Assembly (NCBI GenBank): GCA_965221755.1 | Contig: OZ244921.1 | Coordinates: 1,054,001-1,118,000 of the forward strand | Direction: 5' to 3' | Length of the DNA: 64,000 nucleotides | DNA from: Azophilus sp965221755 | GTDB taxonomy: Bacteria > Pseudomonadota > Gammaproteobacteria > Pseudomonadales > Azotimanducaceae | Shown here: piece after piece, positions 8,602 to 17,245 of the stretch | Numbering within the stretch: position 1 is the stretch's first letter | How the letters are laid out: each line of letters begins with the position of its first letter | Notes under the pieces: model-generated | What the model was told of the DNA's origin: nothing | Databases searched by the model: none | The model's input: the letters and a program-made list of their open reading frames with translations, nothing else | Position numbers and translations under genes: made by a program

Positions 8602-9113
8602 CGGCGATTTATCTCCTTCCACCCAAATTCAAGGGCACAAGTTTCCGCATCTTGCTCGTCTTTCGAATGCATGGCGGTTCGGTTTGCGCAAAACGCAGCC
8701 TCTGTGTTGATTTTCGTTGTACCGAGCCAACTCGTTGGGATGTGCGCTGGCTGGCCTCGTTGCATCGTCGATCAAGCCGTCGTCCGCATTCCGTAAAAAA
8801 AGCAGGCGCACGCTTGGCTTACGGCGTCATGGAGCCCATAAGTCTGGCACGCCAAGGAACGATATCCTACCTTGAGCGGATCGTCAGCGCATCACCACCG
8901 AAGGCTCATGGTCAGCCAGCCTTGCGCCGAGTTGCGCAGCAACTCGAACGCGAGCTTGCTCACGCAGCAACTCAAACGCGCTTGTGCGGGCTCAGAAACA
9001 TATCGAATCTGACCCAAGCGACGGGCGCGGAGTTTCGCGTAAGCGAAACTCCATCCGCACCCGCGAAGCGTTTGCCCTTGCACCTCAACTCCGACAAGGC
9101 GCATAGTGGCCAC
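8602..9113. other. Intergenic stretch containing a dispersed repeat
   Basis: An open frame runs through this stretch into the gene that follows, but its translation is repeat-derived (for example CGLRNIS and EFRVSETP) and has no domain similarity. The right-hand part is a copy of the mosaic repeat (8983-9070). The left part holds the divergent upstream region of the azoreductase gene. No gene is recognised. Confidence 0.5.
8983..9070 (+). repeat. Dispersed mosaic inverted repeat, copy 2
   Basis: The left module TGTGCGGGCTCAGAAACAT is followed by a spacer and then the inverted repeat GGAGTTTCGC-GTAA-GCGAAACTCC. The copy ends in an ACCCGCGAAGCG segment, directly beside the truncated end of the following PD-(D/E)XK gene. 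Confidence 0.8.
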
Positions 9114-10217
9114 ATGAAAAAGCCGATGCTGGATGCCTTGGGAGTGCCGGAGGCGGTCCGCGCCAACCGTGACTATCTGCGCGGTCTCTACGCCACCATC
9201 AAGGATTTCGACGAGCACGTTCGGTTCGCCTTGCTCACCGGAGTGAGCAAGTTCTCCAAGGTCAGCGTCTTCTCCGGCCTGAACAATCTTCAGGACATCA
9301 CCTTGGACCGTCGCCACGCCGACGTTTGCGGCTATACGGACGCCGATTTGGACGAGGTGTTCGCTCCGGAACTGCCGGGGCTGGACCGGGGCGAGGTGCG
9401 CCGCTGGTACAACGGCTACAGTTGGCTGGGAGAAGAGGGTGTTTACAACCCCTACGATATCCTGCTGCTCTTCGACACCCGCGAGTTCCGCGCCCACTGG
9501 TTCGAGACCGGCACCCCCAAGTTCCTGATCGACATGCTGATCGAGCGCCAAGTGCGCTCGGTCGATCTGGACGGCATGATCGGCACCGAAGCCCTGCTGT
9601 CCACCTTCGACGTGGACCATGTCGGCATTGAGGCGCTGCTGTTCCAGACCGGCTACCTCACCATCAAGGGGAAGGAAAGCGACGGGGGACGCACCACCTA
9701 CCGATTGGGCTACCCAAACCACGAGGTTCGCCAAAGCCTGAATGAGCACCTGCTCAATGCGCTGCTGCCGGATTCGTCCCATCAGGTGGCGCTGGCCAGT
9801 CCGCTGCGGCGGCTGTTCGCAACCAACGACTTTCCCGGTCTGGAAGCGGCTTTCAGATCGATCTTCGCCGCTATTCCCCACCAATGGCACGTCCGCAACC
9901 AGATCGCCAACTACGAGGGCTACCATGCCAGCGTGTTCCACTCCTGCCTTGCCGGACATGGCTTGGACGTCGTCGCGGAGGACAGCTCGTCCAGCGGCAA
10001 CGCCGACATTGCGGTGCGGTTGGCGGGCAGCGCTTACGTTTTCGAGTTCAAGGTGGTGACCGACCAAGCCGAAGGGCGGGCCATGGCTCAACTCAGGGAG
10101 CGCGACTACGCGGCGAAGTACCGGCTCGCTGGCGCTGCCGCCTATTTGATCGCTGTGGAGTTCAGCAAGACGACACGCAACATCGCCTCCTTTGAGGTCG
10201 AGTCAGAGCCCCCTTAA
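9114..10217 (+). pseudogene. AAA-ATPase-like/PD-(D/E)XK nuclease protein, N-terminally truncated
   Basis: The 367 codons encode MKKPMLDALGVPEAVRANRD onward, including TGVSKFSKVSVFSGLNNLQDITL, WYNGYSWLGEEGVYNPYD and a C-terminal PD-(D/E)XK-type core (NADIAVRLAGSAYVFEFKVV). In intact relatives of 500 residues or more, this begins right after the Walker B segment (DEYDKP), preceded by a Walker A P-loop region of about 200 residues. Here that half is gone and the preceding DNA is the dispersed repeat. The protein probably cannot bind ATP. The C-terminal nuclease-like domain keeps its D...E-x-K residues. Intact members are common, lineage-specific proteins of unknown role, often multi-copy. The ATG at 9114 may still be translated. 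Confidence 0.75.
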
Positions 10218-10265
10218 CGCCTGCATAGGGCTTATCATGCGCGCCATACCGCAAGGACAGCCTCA

Positions 10266-11795
10266 ATGAACGTCATCAAGCAGGACGACCTGATTCAAAG
10301 CGTGGCGGACGCGCTGCAGTACATCTCCTACTACCATCCGCCGGACTTCATTCGCGGCATGGCCGAGGCCTATGGGAAGGAGGAGTCCCCGGCGGCCAAG
10401 GCGGCGCTCAAGCAGGTGCTGGTCAACTCGCGCTTGTGCGCCTTGGGCAAGCGCCCCATTTGCCAGGACACCGGCATCGTCAACGTGTTTCTGGACGTCG
10501 GCATGGACCTGCGCTGGGAGGCCGAAATGGGCGTTGAGGACATGGTCAACGCGGGCGTCCGGCAGGGCTACCTGCACCCGGACAACGTGCTGCGCGGGTC
10601 GGTGCTCGCCGACCCCGACGGCGCGCGCGCCAACACCAAGGACAACACCCCGGCGGTGATCCATGTGCGCCTCACCCCCGGCGACACTTTGGGAGTGGAA
10701 GTCGCCGCCAAGGGCGGCGGCAGCGAAGCCAAGGCCAAGTTCGCCATGCTCAACCCCAGCGATTCGGTGGCCGACTGGGTGCTTTCCGTGGTGCCCGCCA
10801 TGGGCGCCGGCTGGTGCCCGCCGGGGCTGCTTGGCGTCGGCATCGGCGGCACCCCGGAGAAGGCGATGCTGCTGGCCAAGGAGGCGTTGATGGAACCCAT
10901 CGACATCCATGACCTGCAAGCCCGCGGCGCGGCCGACCGCAGCGAGGCATTGCGCCTGGAGCTGTTCGACAAGGTCAATGCGCTCGGCATCGGCGCCCAG
11001 GGCCTGGGCGGCCTGACCACCGTGCTCGACGTGAAGGTCAAGGCCTACCCCACCCACGCCGCCAACAAGCCGGTGGCCGTCATTCCCAACTGCAGCGCCA
11101 CTCGGCATGTCCACTTCACTTTGGACGGCAGCGGCCCGGCCCGCTTCGAGCCGCCGGACCTGAACGACTGGCCGGACATCGCCTTCGATCTGGGCGATGC
11201 GGTGCGGCGGGTGGACTTGCAAACCCTCACCCGCTCCGAAATGCGCAATTGGCGGGCCGGCGACACCCTGCTGCTGTCCGGCAGCATGCTCACCGGGCGT
11301 GATGCGGCGCACAAGCGGCTCGTTGACTTGCTGGAAGCGGGCGAGCCCCTGCCCGTGGATCTGGCCGGACGCTTCATCTATTACGTCGGGCCGGTGGATC
11401 CGGTGCGCGAGGAAGTGGTGGGTCCGGCCGGCCCGACCACGGCCACCCGCATGGACAAGTTCACCCGCATCCTGCTTGAGCGCACCGGGCTGATGGGCAT
11501 GATCGGCAAGGGCGAGCGCGGCCCGGAAGCCATTGCGGCGATTCGCGACTTCGGCGCAACCTCCCTGATCGCCGTCGGCGGCGCGGCCTACCTGGTGTCC
11601 AAGGCGATCACCGGGGCCAGGGTGCTGGCCTTCCCGGATCTCGGCATGGAGGCCATTCACGAGTTCGAGGTGCGCGACATGCCGGTGACGGTGGCCGTGG
11701 ACGCCCGGGGCGAGTCCGTGCATGAGTCCGGGCCGAAGCTCTGGGCCCGTCCCGCGGCGGGCCAAACCATTCCCGCCGCATCCATCCCGGCCTAG
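10266..11795 (+). CDS. fumA: Class I fumarate hydratase, iron-sulfur, fused alpha/beta form
   Basis: The 509-residue protein joins the N-terminal (TtdA-like) and C-terminal (TtdB-like) hydro-lyase domains in one chain. The PICQDTG motif near residue 65 carries one cysteine ligand of the [4Fe-4S] cluster. CSATRHVHF near residue 280 and the C-terminal GPTTATRMDKF and AVGGAAYLVSKAITGA blocks fit class I fumarases. The enzyme hydrates fumarate to L-malate in the TCA cycle in the cytoplasm. Length matches single-chain class I fumarases (about 505-550). An EthD-domain gene follows 10 bases after the stop, so the two are probably co-transcribed. The ATG at 10266 follows a purine-rich CAAGGACAG. Confidence 0.93.
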   Translation: MNVIKQDDLIQSVADALQYISYYHPPDFIRGMAEAYGKEESPAAKAALKQVLVNSRLCALGKRPICQDTGIVNVFLDVGMDLRWEAEMGVEDMVNAGVRQGYLHPDNVLRGSVLADPDGARANTKDNTPAVIHVRLTPGDTLGVEVAAKGGGSEAKAKFAMLNPSDSVADWVLSVVPAMGAGWCPPGLLGVGIGGTPEKAMLLAKEALMEPIDIHDLQARGAADRSEALRLELFDKVNALGIGAQGLGGLTTVLDVKVKAYPTHAANKPVAVIPNCSATRHVHFTLDGSGPARFEPPDLNDWPDIAFDLGDAVRRVDLQTLTRSEMRNWRAGDTLLLSGSMLTGRDAAHKRLVDLLEAGEPLPVDLAGRFIYYVGPVDPVREEVVGPAGPTTATRMDKFTRILLERTGLMGMIGKGERGPEAIAAIRDFGATSLIAVGGAAYLVSKAITGARVLAFPDLGMEAIHEFEVRDMPVTVAVDARGESVHESGPKLWARPAAGQTIPAASIPA

Positions 11796-11805
11796 GAGAC
11801 CTGCC

Positions 11806-12177
11806 GTGATCAAGACCATTGGCCTGCTCAAGCGCCGTCCCGGCATGACCGTGGCGGAGTTCCGCGCCTACTACGAAACCCACCACCGCGTCATTGGCGA
11901 AAAGTACCTCTCCGGGTTCGCCAGCCGCTACCTGCGCCGTTTCATCGCGCCTTCCCCAAGCCGGGACGCCGGGGAGACGCCGGAGGCGGACTTCGACGTG
12001 GTGCTGGAGATCTGGTACCCCGACCGCGCCGCCTTCGAGGCTTGCGGTCGAGTGCTGTCCGCCCCGGAGGCGGCGGCGGAAATCGTCGCCGACGAGGAGC
12101 GCCTCTTTGACCGGCCCAAGATGCGCTTCTTCGTCATTGAGGAGGAATGCGAATCCGAGCTTGCCGATGCGCGCTGA
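11806..12177 (+). CDS. EthD-domain protein
   Basis: A GTG start at 11806 preceded by AGGAGACC gives 123 residues beginning VIKTIGLLKRRPGMTVAEFR. The R-x-GMT-x-x-EFRAYYETHH stretch is the conserved opening of EthD-type ferredoxin-like dimeric barrels. EthD itself assists a P450-based ether degradation system, but most members have no assigned reaction. The gene follows the fumarase by 10 bases and probably shares its transcript. The strong Shine-Dalgarno sequence favours the GTG over the longer frame, which overlaps the fumarase. Confidence 0.82.
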   Translation: MIKTIGLLKRRPGMTVAEFRAYYETHHRVIGEKYLSGFASRYLRRFIAPSPSRDAGETPEADFDVVLEIWYPDRAAFEACGRVLSAPEAAAEIVADEERLFDRPKMRFFVIEEECESELADAR

Positions 12178-12312
12178 AGCCCAAGCGCGAACCGACGCGC
12201 GCGTTCGCGCGGCACCCCGCCCGCGAAATCCGCAATCCGCGTTCAGCCGGATTCCCGCAGGGAAGCCGATTGAAGCGGACCCAACCCATCAACCGTTCCA
12301 GGAGTCAATCCC

Positions 12313-12807
12313 ATGATTTCAAGACGAACCCTGCTCAAGACCTCGGCCGCCGCCGCAGCTCTGCCCTTGCTCCCCGCCATTGGCCGGGCCGAGCCGGATT
12401 GGCGCGCCGCCGCCGAGACCTCGCCTCTGATCTACCTGACGCCCATTCAGTCCAACGGCGCGGAAAGCCGCTGCCAAGCCGAGATCTGGTTCGCCAGCTT
12501 CGACGGTGACCTGTATGTGGTCACCGCGATGGATGCCTGGCGCGCCCAGGCCATACGCCAAGGGCTGGCCAAGGCCCGAATCTGGGTCGGCGACGTCGGC
12601 AGGTGGCAGCGCGCGGACGGCGGCTACAGGGCGCTGCCCATGGTCGGCGCCGCCGCCAGCATCGAAACGGACGCCGCCGTCCAAGGGCAGGTGCTTGAAG
12701 TCATGGGCGGCAAGTACAGCGCCGAGTGGGACAAGTGGGGACCGCGCTTCCGCAACGGGTTGGCCGACGGCTCCCGCGTCATGCTGAAGTACGAGCCGGT
12801 CGCCTAA
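12313..12807 (+). CDS. Tat-exported protein, PNPOx-like/DUF2255-type
   Basis: The 164-residue protein starts MISRRTLLKTSAAAAALPLL, a clear twin-arginine signal peptide ending near AIGRAEP. The mature part (WFASFDGDLYVVTAMDAWRAQAIRQGL) has the alternating pattern of split-barrel flavin-reductase or PNPOx-like proteins such as DUF2255. Tat export is consistent with a protein that folds around a cofactor before crossing the membrane. It stands alone between the EthD gene and the large amidohydrolase gene. The family assignment is tentative. Confidence 0.65.
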   Translation: MISRRTLLKTSAAAAALPLLPAIGRAEPDWRAAAETSPLIYLTPIQSNGAESRCQAEIWFASFDGDLYVVTAMDAWRAQAIRQGLAKARIWVGDVGRWQRADGGYRALPMVGAAASIETDAAVQGQVLEVMGGKYSAEWDKWGPRFRNGLADGSRVMLKYEPVA

Positions 12808-12841
12808 CCGCCAAACACACCCACTACCCACGCCGCCAGCC

Positions 12842-15800
12842 ATGATCGGGGAGAGGCTTGTGGCCGCACTGCGCATTGCCGCGCGTCACCTGCCCGCCGC
12901 GGCTGCCTGTCTCGCTGCCGGCGCGGCGCTGGGCGATGCGGAGCCGGGCCTGCCGCTCAAGGCCGAGCGGGAGGCCCGATTCTCCGTCGATGAGGCCACT
13001 TGGCTATCCTTGGACGTCGCCCCTTCGGGGGATCAACTGGCGCTCGAAATCCTCGGCGATCTGTACCTGCTGCCCATCGAGGGCGGCACCGCCAAGGCCA
13101 TCACCCAAGGCCTGGGCTACGACGCGCAGCCGCGCTTCTCGCCGGACGGCAGGCGCATCGCCTTCGTCTCCGACCGCGATGGCGCCATCGCGCTCTGGAC
13201 CCTCGCCTTGGACGGCGGCGAGCCCGAGAAGCTGGCCAGCCCGGGCGAGCGGGGCGACTTCGCCTCCCCGGAGTGGTCGCCGGACGGCCAGCACGTCATC
13301 GCGTCCAAGACCAGTTTCGGTCTCGGCGCCTACGAACTCTGGGCCTACCACATCGATGGCGGCAAGGGCGTGCGGATCACCCAAGCAGCGCCGGAGGGGA
13401 CGGCAACGCCCAGAAACCTGCGCCACAACGCCTTGGGCGCGGCGTACTCGCCCGATGGCCGTTATCTGTACTACGCCACCAAGTTGGGCGGCTTCTCCTA
13501 CAACCAGATGTTTCCCCAATGGCGGATCGCGCGCCGGGACCTGCGCGAGGGCACCGAGGACGCCATCGTCGAAGCCCAGGGCAGCGCCATGCGTCCGCGG
13601 CTCTCGCCGGACGGCGGCCTGCTGGCTTACGGCACCCGCTTCGAGCAGCGCACAGGCCTGCGCCTGCGCAACCTCAACACGGGCGAGGACCGCTGGCTGG
13701 CCTACCCGGTGCAGCGCGACGATCAAGAGTCCCGCCACACGAGGGATCTGCTGCCGGGCTACGCCTTCGCGCCGGACGGCCAGTCGCTGTTCTTCACCGC
13801 CGACGGGGGCATTCGCCGGCTGACGATCGAAACCGGGGAAATCGCCGACATCCCGTTCTCCGCCGATGTGGCGCTCGGCTTGGGGCCGAGCCTGCAGTTT
13901 CCTTGGCGGCTGGGCTTGGGGCCGGTGAAGGCGCGCCTCATTCGAGCACCCGCCCTGTCGCCGGATGGCGCCAAGGCCGCCTTTTCCGCCTTCAACCGCA
14001 TTCATCTGCACGAGATCGAAGGCGGTCGGACCGCTGCCCTGTCACCCGAAGGGTTGGAGGCTTTCCATCCAGCCTTCTCGCCGGACGGCAAGCAGGTGGC
14101 CTTCGTCAGTTGGGGCGACGAAGGCGGCCACATCTGGCGCCTGCGGTCCAACGGCCGGGGCGCGCCGAAGCGCCTGACGCAGCGGCTAGGGTTCTACTCC
14201 GATCCGGTCTTCTCCCCGGACGGCCAGCGCATCGTGGCCCTGCGGGCTACGAGCCACGAACGCCGGCAACGGGAATTCGACTTCGGCACGCCAACCGGAT
14301 CAGACCTCATCTGGCTGCCCGCCAACGGTGGCCCCGCCACCACGATCATGCCGGCCCGCGGCTACGGACCGCCGCACTTCGGGCCGGAGGACGACCGCAT
14401 CCATCTCTACGCGGCGGCGAACCCCTTCGGCGCCGCCCAGGGCAGCGGCCTGATGTCGGTCCGCTACGACGGCACCGACCGCCGCCTGTTGCTGAGCGCC
14501 ACCGGCCCCGGCATCTATTCCGCCGAAGGCGAGGTGGGCGCCGCCGACATCCGGCTGGCGCCGGACGGCCGTCATGCCTTGATCCACCACGCCAACCAGC
14601 TCCATCTGGCCCGGCTGCTGAACCGCAACCTGGGCAACGTCACGCTCAGCCTCACCGATCCCTCCCTGCCCTTGGCCCGCCTCACGGACGTCGGCGCCGA
14701 CTTCTTTGGCTGGAGTGCCGACGGGGGCGAAGTCCATTGGAGCGTCGGCAATCGGCTGTATCGTCGGGCGGTGGCGGCGGTGTCGTTCGACGCCGACGAA
14801 AGTGGGGAAGAGGGCAGGGTCGGCGATCCGCAAACCGCTGGTGACGGCGATGGGGGCGCTGCGGACAGTGACGGCGGCGCGGAGCAGGACGAACGGCCGC
14901 TGCTGGAGGCGGACCCATCGGTGCGTTCCGTGGCCATCGAAATCTACCGCCCCCGGCATCGCCCCCAAGGCAAGGCGGCGCTGTTCGGCGCCCGCATTCA
15001 CAGCATGGCGGCGGACGCGCCTCCCATCGAGGACGGCGTGGTGCTGATCGAGGCCGACCGGATCCTGGCGGTGGGCGAGCGCGGCGCGGTGGACATTCCC
15101 GCCGATGCCGAGCGCATCGACTTGGCCGGCAAGACCATCCTGCCCGGCTACGTGGACACCCATGCCCACTTCCGGGTGCTGCGCCGGGTGCATGGCGGCA
15201 GCAACCCCGCCTTTCTCGCCAACCTCGCCTACGGCGTCACCACGGGGCTCGACGTGCAGCCGAGCACCACGGACGTCCTGGCCTATGAAGACCTGATCGA
15301 CGCCGGGCTGCTGCTCGGCCCGCGGGCGCTGTCCACCGGCCCCGGCATCTTCAACAACAACGACTTCCGCTCCGCCCGCCATGCCGAGGCGGTGCTGACG
15401 CGCTACCGGGACCACTACCGGGTCCGCAACCTCAAGGCCTACATCTCCGGCAACCGCCGCCAGCGCCAATGGCTCGTGCAAGCGGCGCGCAAGCTGAAGC
15501 TGATGCCGACCACCGAGGGCGCCTTGGACATGAAGCTCAACATGACCCATGCCATCGACGGCTTCAGCGGCAATGAGCACAACTTCCCCATCGTGGACCT
15601 GCACGCCGACGCCGTGGAGCTGGTCACCCGCTCCGGCATGAGCTACACGCCGACGCTGCTGGTCGCCTACGGCGGACCTTGGGCGGAGAACTTCTTCTAC
15701 ACCCATGAATCGCCGCACGACGACCCCAAGCTGCGCCGCTTCACGCCGCTGCCCTTTTTGGCGGCGCGCACCCTGCGCCGCTTCTGGTTCCACGAACGCG

Positions 15801-16198
15801 AGTACAGCTTCCCGCAAGTCGCGGCGAACGCCGCCAAGATCATCCGCGCCGGCGGCCGCGTGGGCGTCGGCGGCCACGGCCAACTCCAAGGCCTCGGCTA
15901 CCACTGGGAGCTCTGGGCGCTGGCCAGCGGCGGCCTGACGCCAACCGAGGCCTTGACCGCCGCCACCCGCCACGGCGCCGAGATCATCGGCGTGGCCCAG
16001 GACATCGGCACCGTCGAGGCCGGCAAGCTGGCCGACCTCGTGGTGCTGAACAGCGACCCGATGGACAACATCCGCAACACCGCCGACCTAGCCTTGGTAG
16101 TCAAGGGCGGCGAGGTGTTTGAAGCGGAAACCCTCAACCAGGTCTGGCCACAGCGCAAGCCGCTGCCGCCCCAGTGGTGGCAATCGCAGGGGCCGTAA
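12842..16198 (+). CDS. Secreted PD40 beta-propeller-amidohydrolase fusion
   Basis: The 1118-residue protein has an N-terminal hydrophobic signal region, then repeated PD40/TolB-like blades with SPDG-type motifs (RFSPDGRRIAFVSDRDG, WSPDGQHV, FSPDGKQVAFV) over residues 60-640. An acidic, Gly/Asp-rich linker follows at about 650-690. The C-terminal half is an amidohydrolase: LPGYVDTHAHFR near residue 770 holds the metal-binding HxH motif, and GTVEAGKLADLVVLN is the closing motif. Similar fusions are annotated as amidohydrolases or imidazolonepropionase-like exported peptidases. The propeller probably gates or binds substrate in the periplasm. It is not clearly in an operon. The substrate is unknown. 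Confidence 0.87.
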   Translation: MIGERLVAALRIAARHLPAAAACLAAGAALGDAEPGLPLKAEREARFSVDEATWLSLDVAPSGDQLALEILGDLYLLPIEGGTAKAITQGLGYDAQPRFSPDGRRIAFVSDRDGAIALWTLALDGGEPEKLASPGERGDFASPEWSPDGQHVIASKTSFGLGAYELWAYHIDGGKGVRITQAAPEGTATPRNLRHNALGAAYSPDGRYLYYATKLGGFSYNQMFPQWRIARRDLREGTEDAIVEAQGSAMRPRLSPDGGLLAYGTRFEQRTGLRLRNLNTGEDRWLAYPVQRDDQESRHTRDLLPGYAFAPDGQSLFFTADGGIRRLTIETGEIADIPFSADVALGLGPSLQFPWRLGLGPVKARLIRAPALSPDGAKAAFSAFNRIHLHEIEGGRTAALSPEGLEAFHPAFSPDGKQVAFVSWGDEGGHIWRLRSNGRGAPKRLTQRLGFYSDPVFSPDGQRIVALRATSHERRQREFDFGTPTGSDLIWLPANGGPATTIMPARGYGPPHFGPEDDRIHLYAAANPFGAAQGSGLMSVRYDGTDRRLLLSATGPGIYSAEGEVGAADIRLAPDGRHALIHHANQLHLARLLNRNLGNVTLSLTDPSLPLARLTDVGADFFGWSADGGEVHWSVGNRLYRRAVAAVSFDADESGEEGRVGDPQTAGDGDGGAADSDGGAEQDERPLLEADPSVRSVAIEIYRPRHRPQGKAALFGARIHSMAADAPPIEDGVVLIEADRILAVGERGAVDIPADAERIDLAGKTILPGYVDTHAHFRVLRRVHGGSNPAFLANLAYGVTTGLDVQPSTTDVLAYEDLIDAGLLLGPRALSTGPGIFNNNDFRSARHAEAVLTRYRDHYRVRNLKAYISGNRRQRQWLVQAARKLKLMPTTEGALDMKLNMTHAIDGFSGNEHNFPIVDLHADAVELVTRSGMSYTPTLLVAYGGPWAENFFYTHESPHDDPKLRRFTPLPFLAARTLRRFWFHEREYSFPQVAANAAKIIRAGGRVGVGGHGQLQGLGYHWELWALASGGLTPTEALTAATRHGAEIIGVAQDIGTVEAGKLADLVVLNSDPMDNIRNTADLALVVKGGEVFEAETLNQVWPQRKPLPPQWWQSQGP

Positions 16199-16305
16199 CT
16201 CGGGGAACAAGCACCAACAGTCGTTTGCAGGGCGTTCGTTGAATCCAATCAGGGGCAGGACGGCGCGAAGCGGCATTCCCGCGCCTGACCTTGATTTATT
16301 GGAGA

Positions 16306-17241
16306 TTAGGGGCCGGGCTCACCAAAGCTCGGCACCAGCAATTCCTTGGCGCGGGTGGCGGCGACGTAGAGCAGCGAGCATTCGGCGGTTTCCGCTGCGG
16401 CAGGGCTGTCGGCTGCGTCAATGGCGGCAGGCAAGGGCAGGGTATCGGCGTTGGCACTGGCGATGATGATGTGATCGAACTCCAAGCCCTTGACCCGATG
16501 CATGGTCGCCAGACGGACGCCGGATGCTGAATCGTCGGGCGAGTCCGTTTCCAGCACTTCGACGGACAACCCTGCTTCGCGCAGTTCTTCACCGATGGCA
16601 TCGCGCTCTGGTCGAGTGCGGGCGACGACGCATACGCCACGCAACGGTTCGCCCTGCGCTTCCAAGGCCGCGAGATGCTTGATTAGCCAAGCGGATTGGT
16701 CGGCTCGACTGGGGAAGCGCCGCACGACGGGCGCCGGCCCGTGGGCGACGGAGCGCAAGCCTTCGTTATCTTCACGTCCCCCATCCAAGTCGTCGATGGG
16801 ACGGCCTTCAAGCAAGTCCGCCGCCCATCGGCTGGTTTCCTCTGTAGTGCGGTAGTTCAGGCGCAGTTTGCGCGCACGGCCCCGAATGTCGATGCCGCAA
16901 TGGCTTAGGACCACACGGCGGCGTGAGTAGATGCGCTGATGGGCATCGCCAACAATGAACAGGTCGTCCTTGCCGCTTGGAGCCAAGCTCCGAATGAGTT
17001 GCCAAGCAGGCGCATCCAAGTCTTGGGCTTCATCAACGATGACGGCAGCGAAGTCCCCACCCCTTCGGTCCTCATCCAAAAGCGCCGCGGCCGCCCGGTA
17101 GCAGTCCGCCGCTTCCAAAACGCTGCGCTCCGCCAACTGGACGCGGTACTCCTCGAATACCGGCCAAATCCGCGCCCGCGCCGCGCGGTTCAAGCGTACG
17201 CCCCAACCGATGCGGGGGACGTGCAGGGTCGAGGAAAGCGG
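16306..17241 (-). pseudogene. UvrD/Rep-type helicase, N-terminally truncated
   Basis: The frame encodes the C-terminal part of a superfamily I helicase. Walker B is VIVDEAQDLD, followed by GDAHQRIYSRR, LRLNYRTTEE, ATMHRVKGLEFDHIII (motif V/VI region) and YVAATRAKELLV. No Walker A motif is present. The frame reads upstream to a stop at 17242-17244, which lies beside the CTAG end of the IS1182-type element. The first half has therefore been removed, and nothing on the far side of the insertion restores it. The first in-frame start is a TTG at 17193. Loss of the P-loop means no ATPase activity is expected. Confidence 0.8.
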
Positions 17242-17245
17242 TCAC

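Noticed and set aside
8652..9113. In-frame N-terminal extension of the PD-(D/E)XK gene
   Set aside because: The extension translates the dispersed repeat and has no P-loop, so it is not the missing domain.
10263..11846. Minus-strand frame of 527 codons
   Set aside because: It lies opposite the fumarase gene, whose motifs are clear; the antisense frame is a GC-rich artefact.
14300..15973. Minus-strand frame of 557 codons
   Set aside because: It is antisense to the propeller-amidohydrolase gene and shows no domain.
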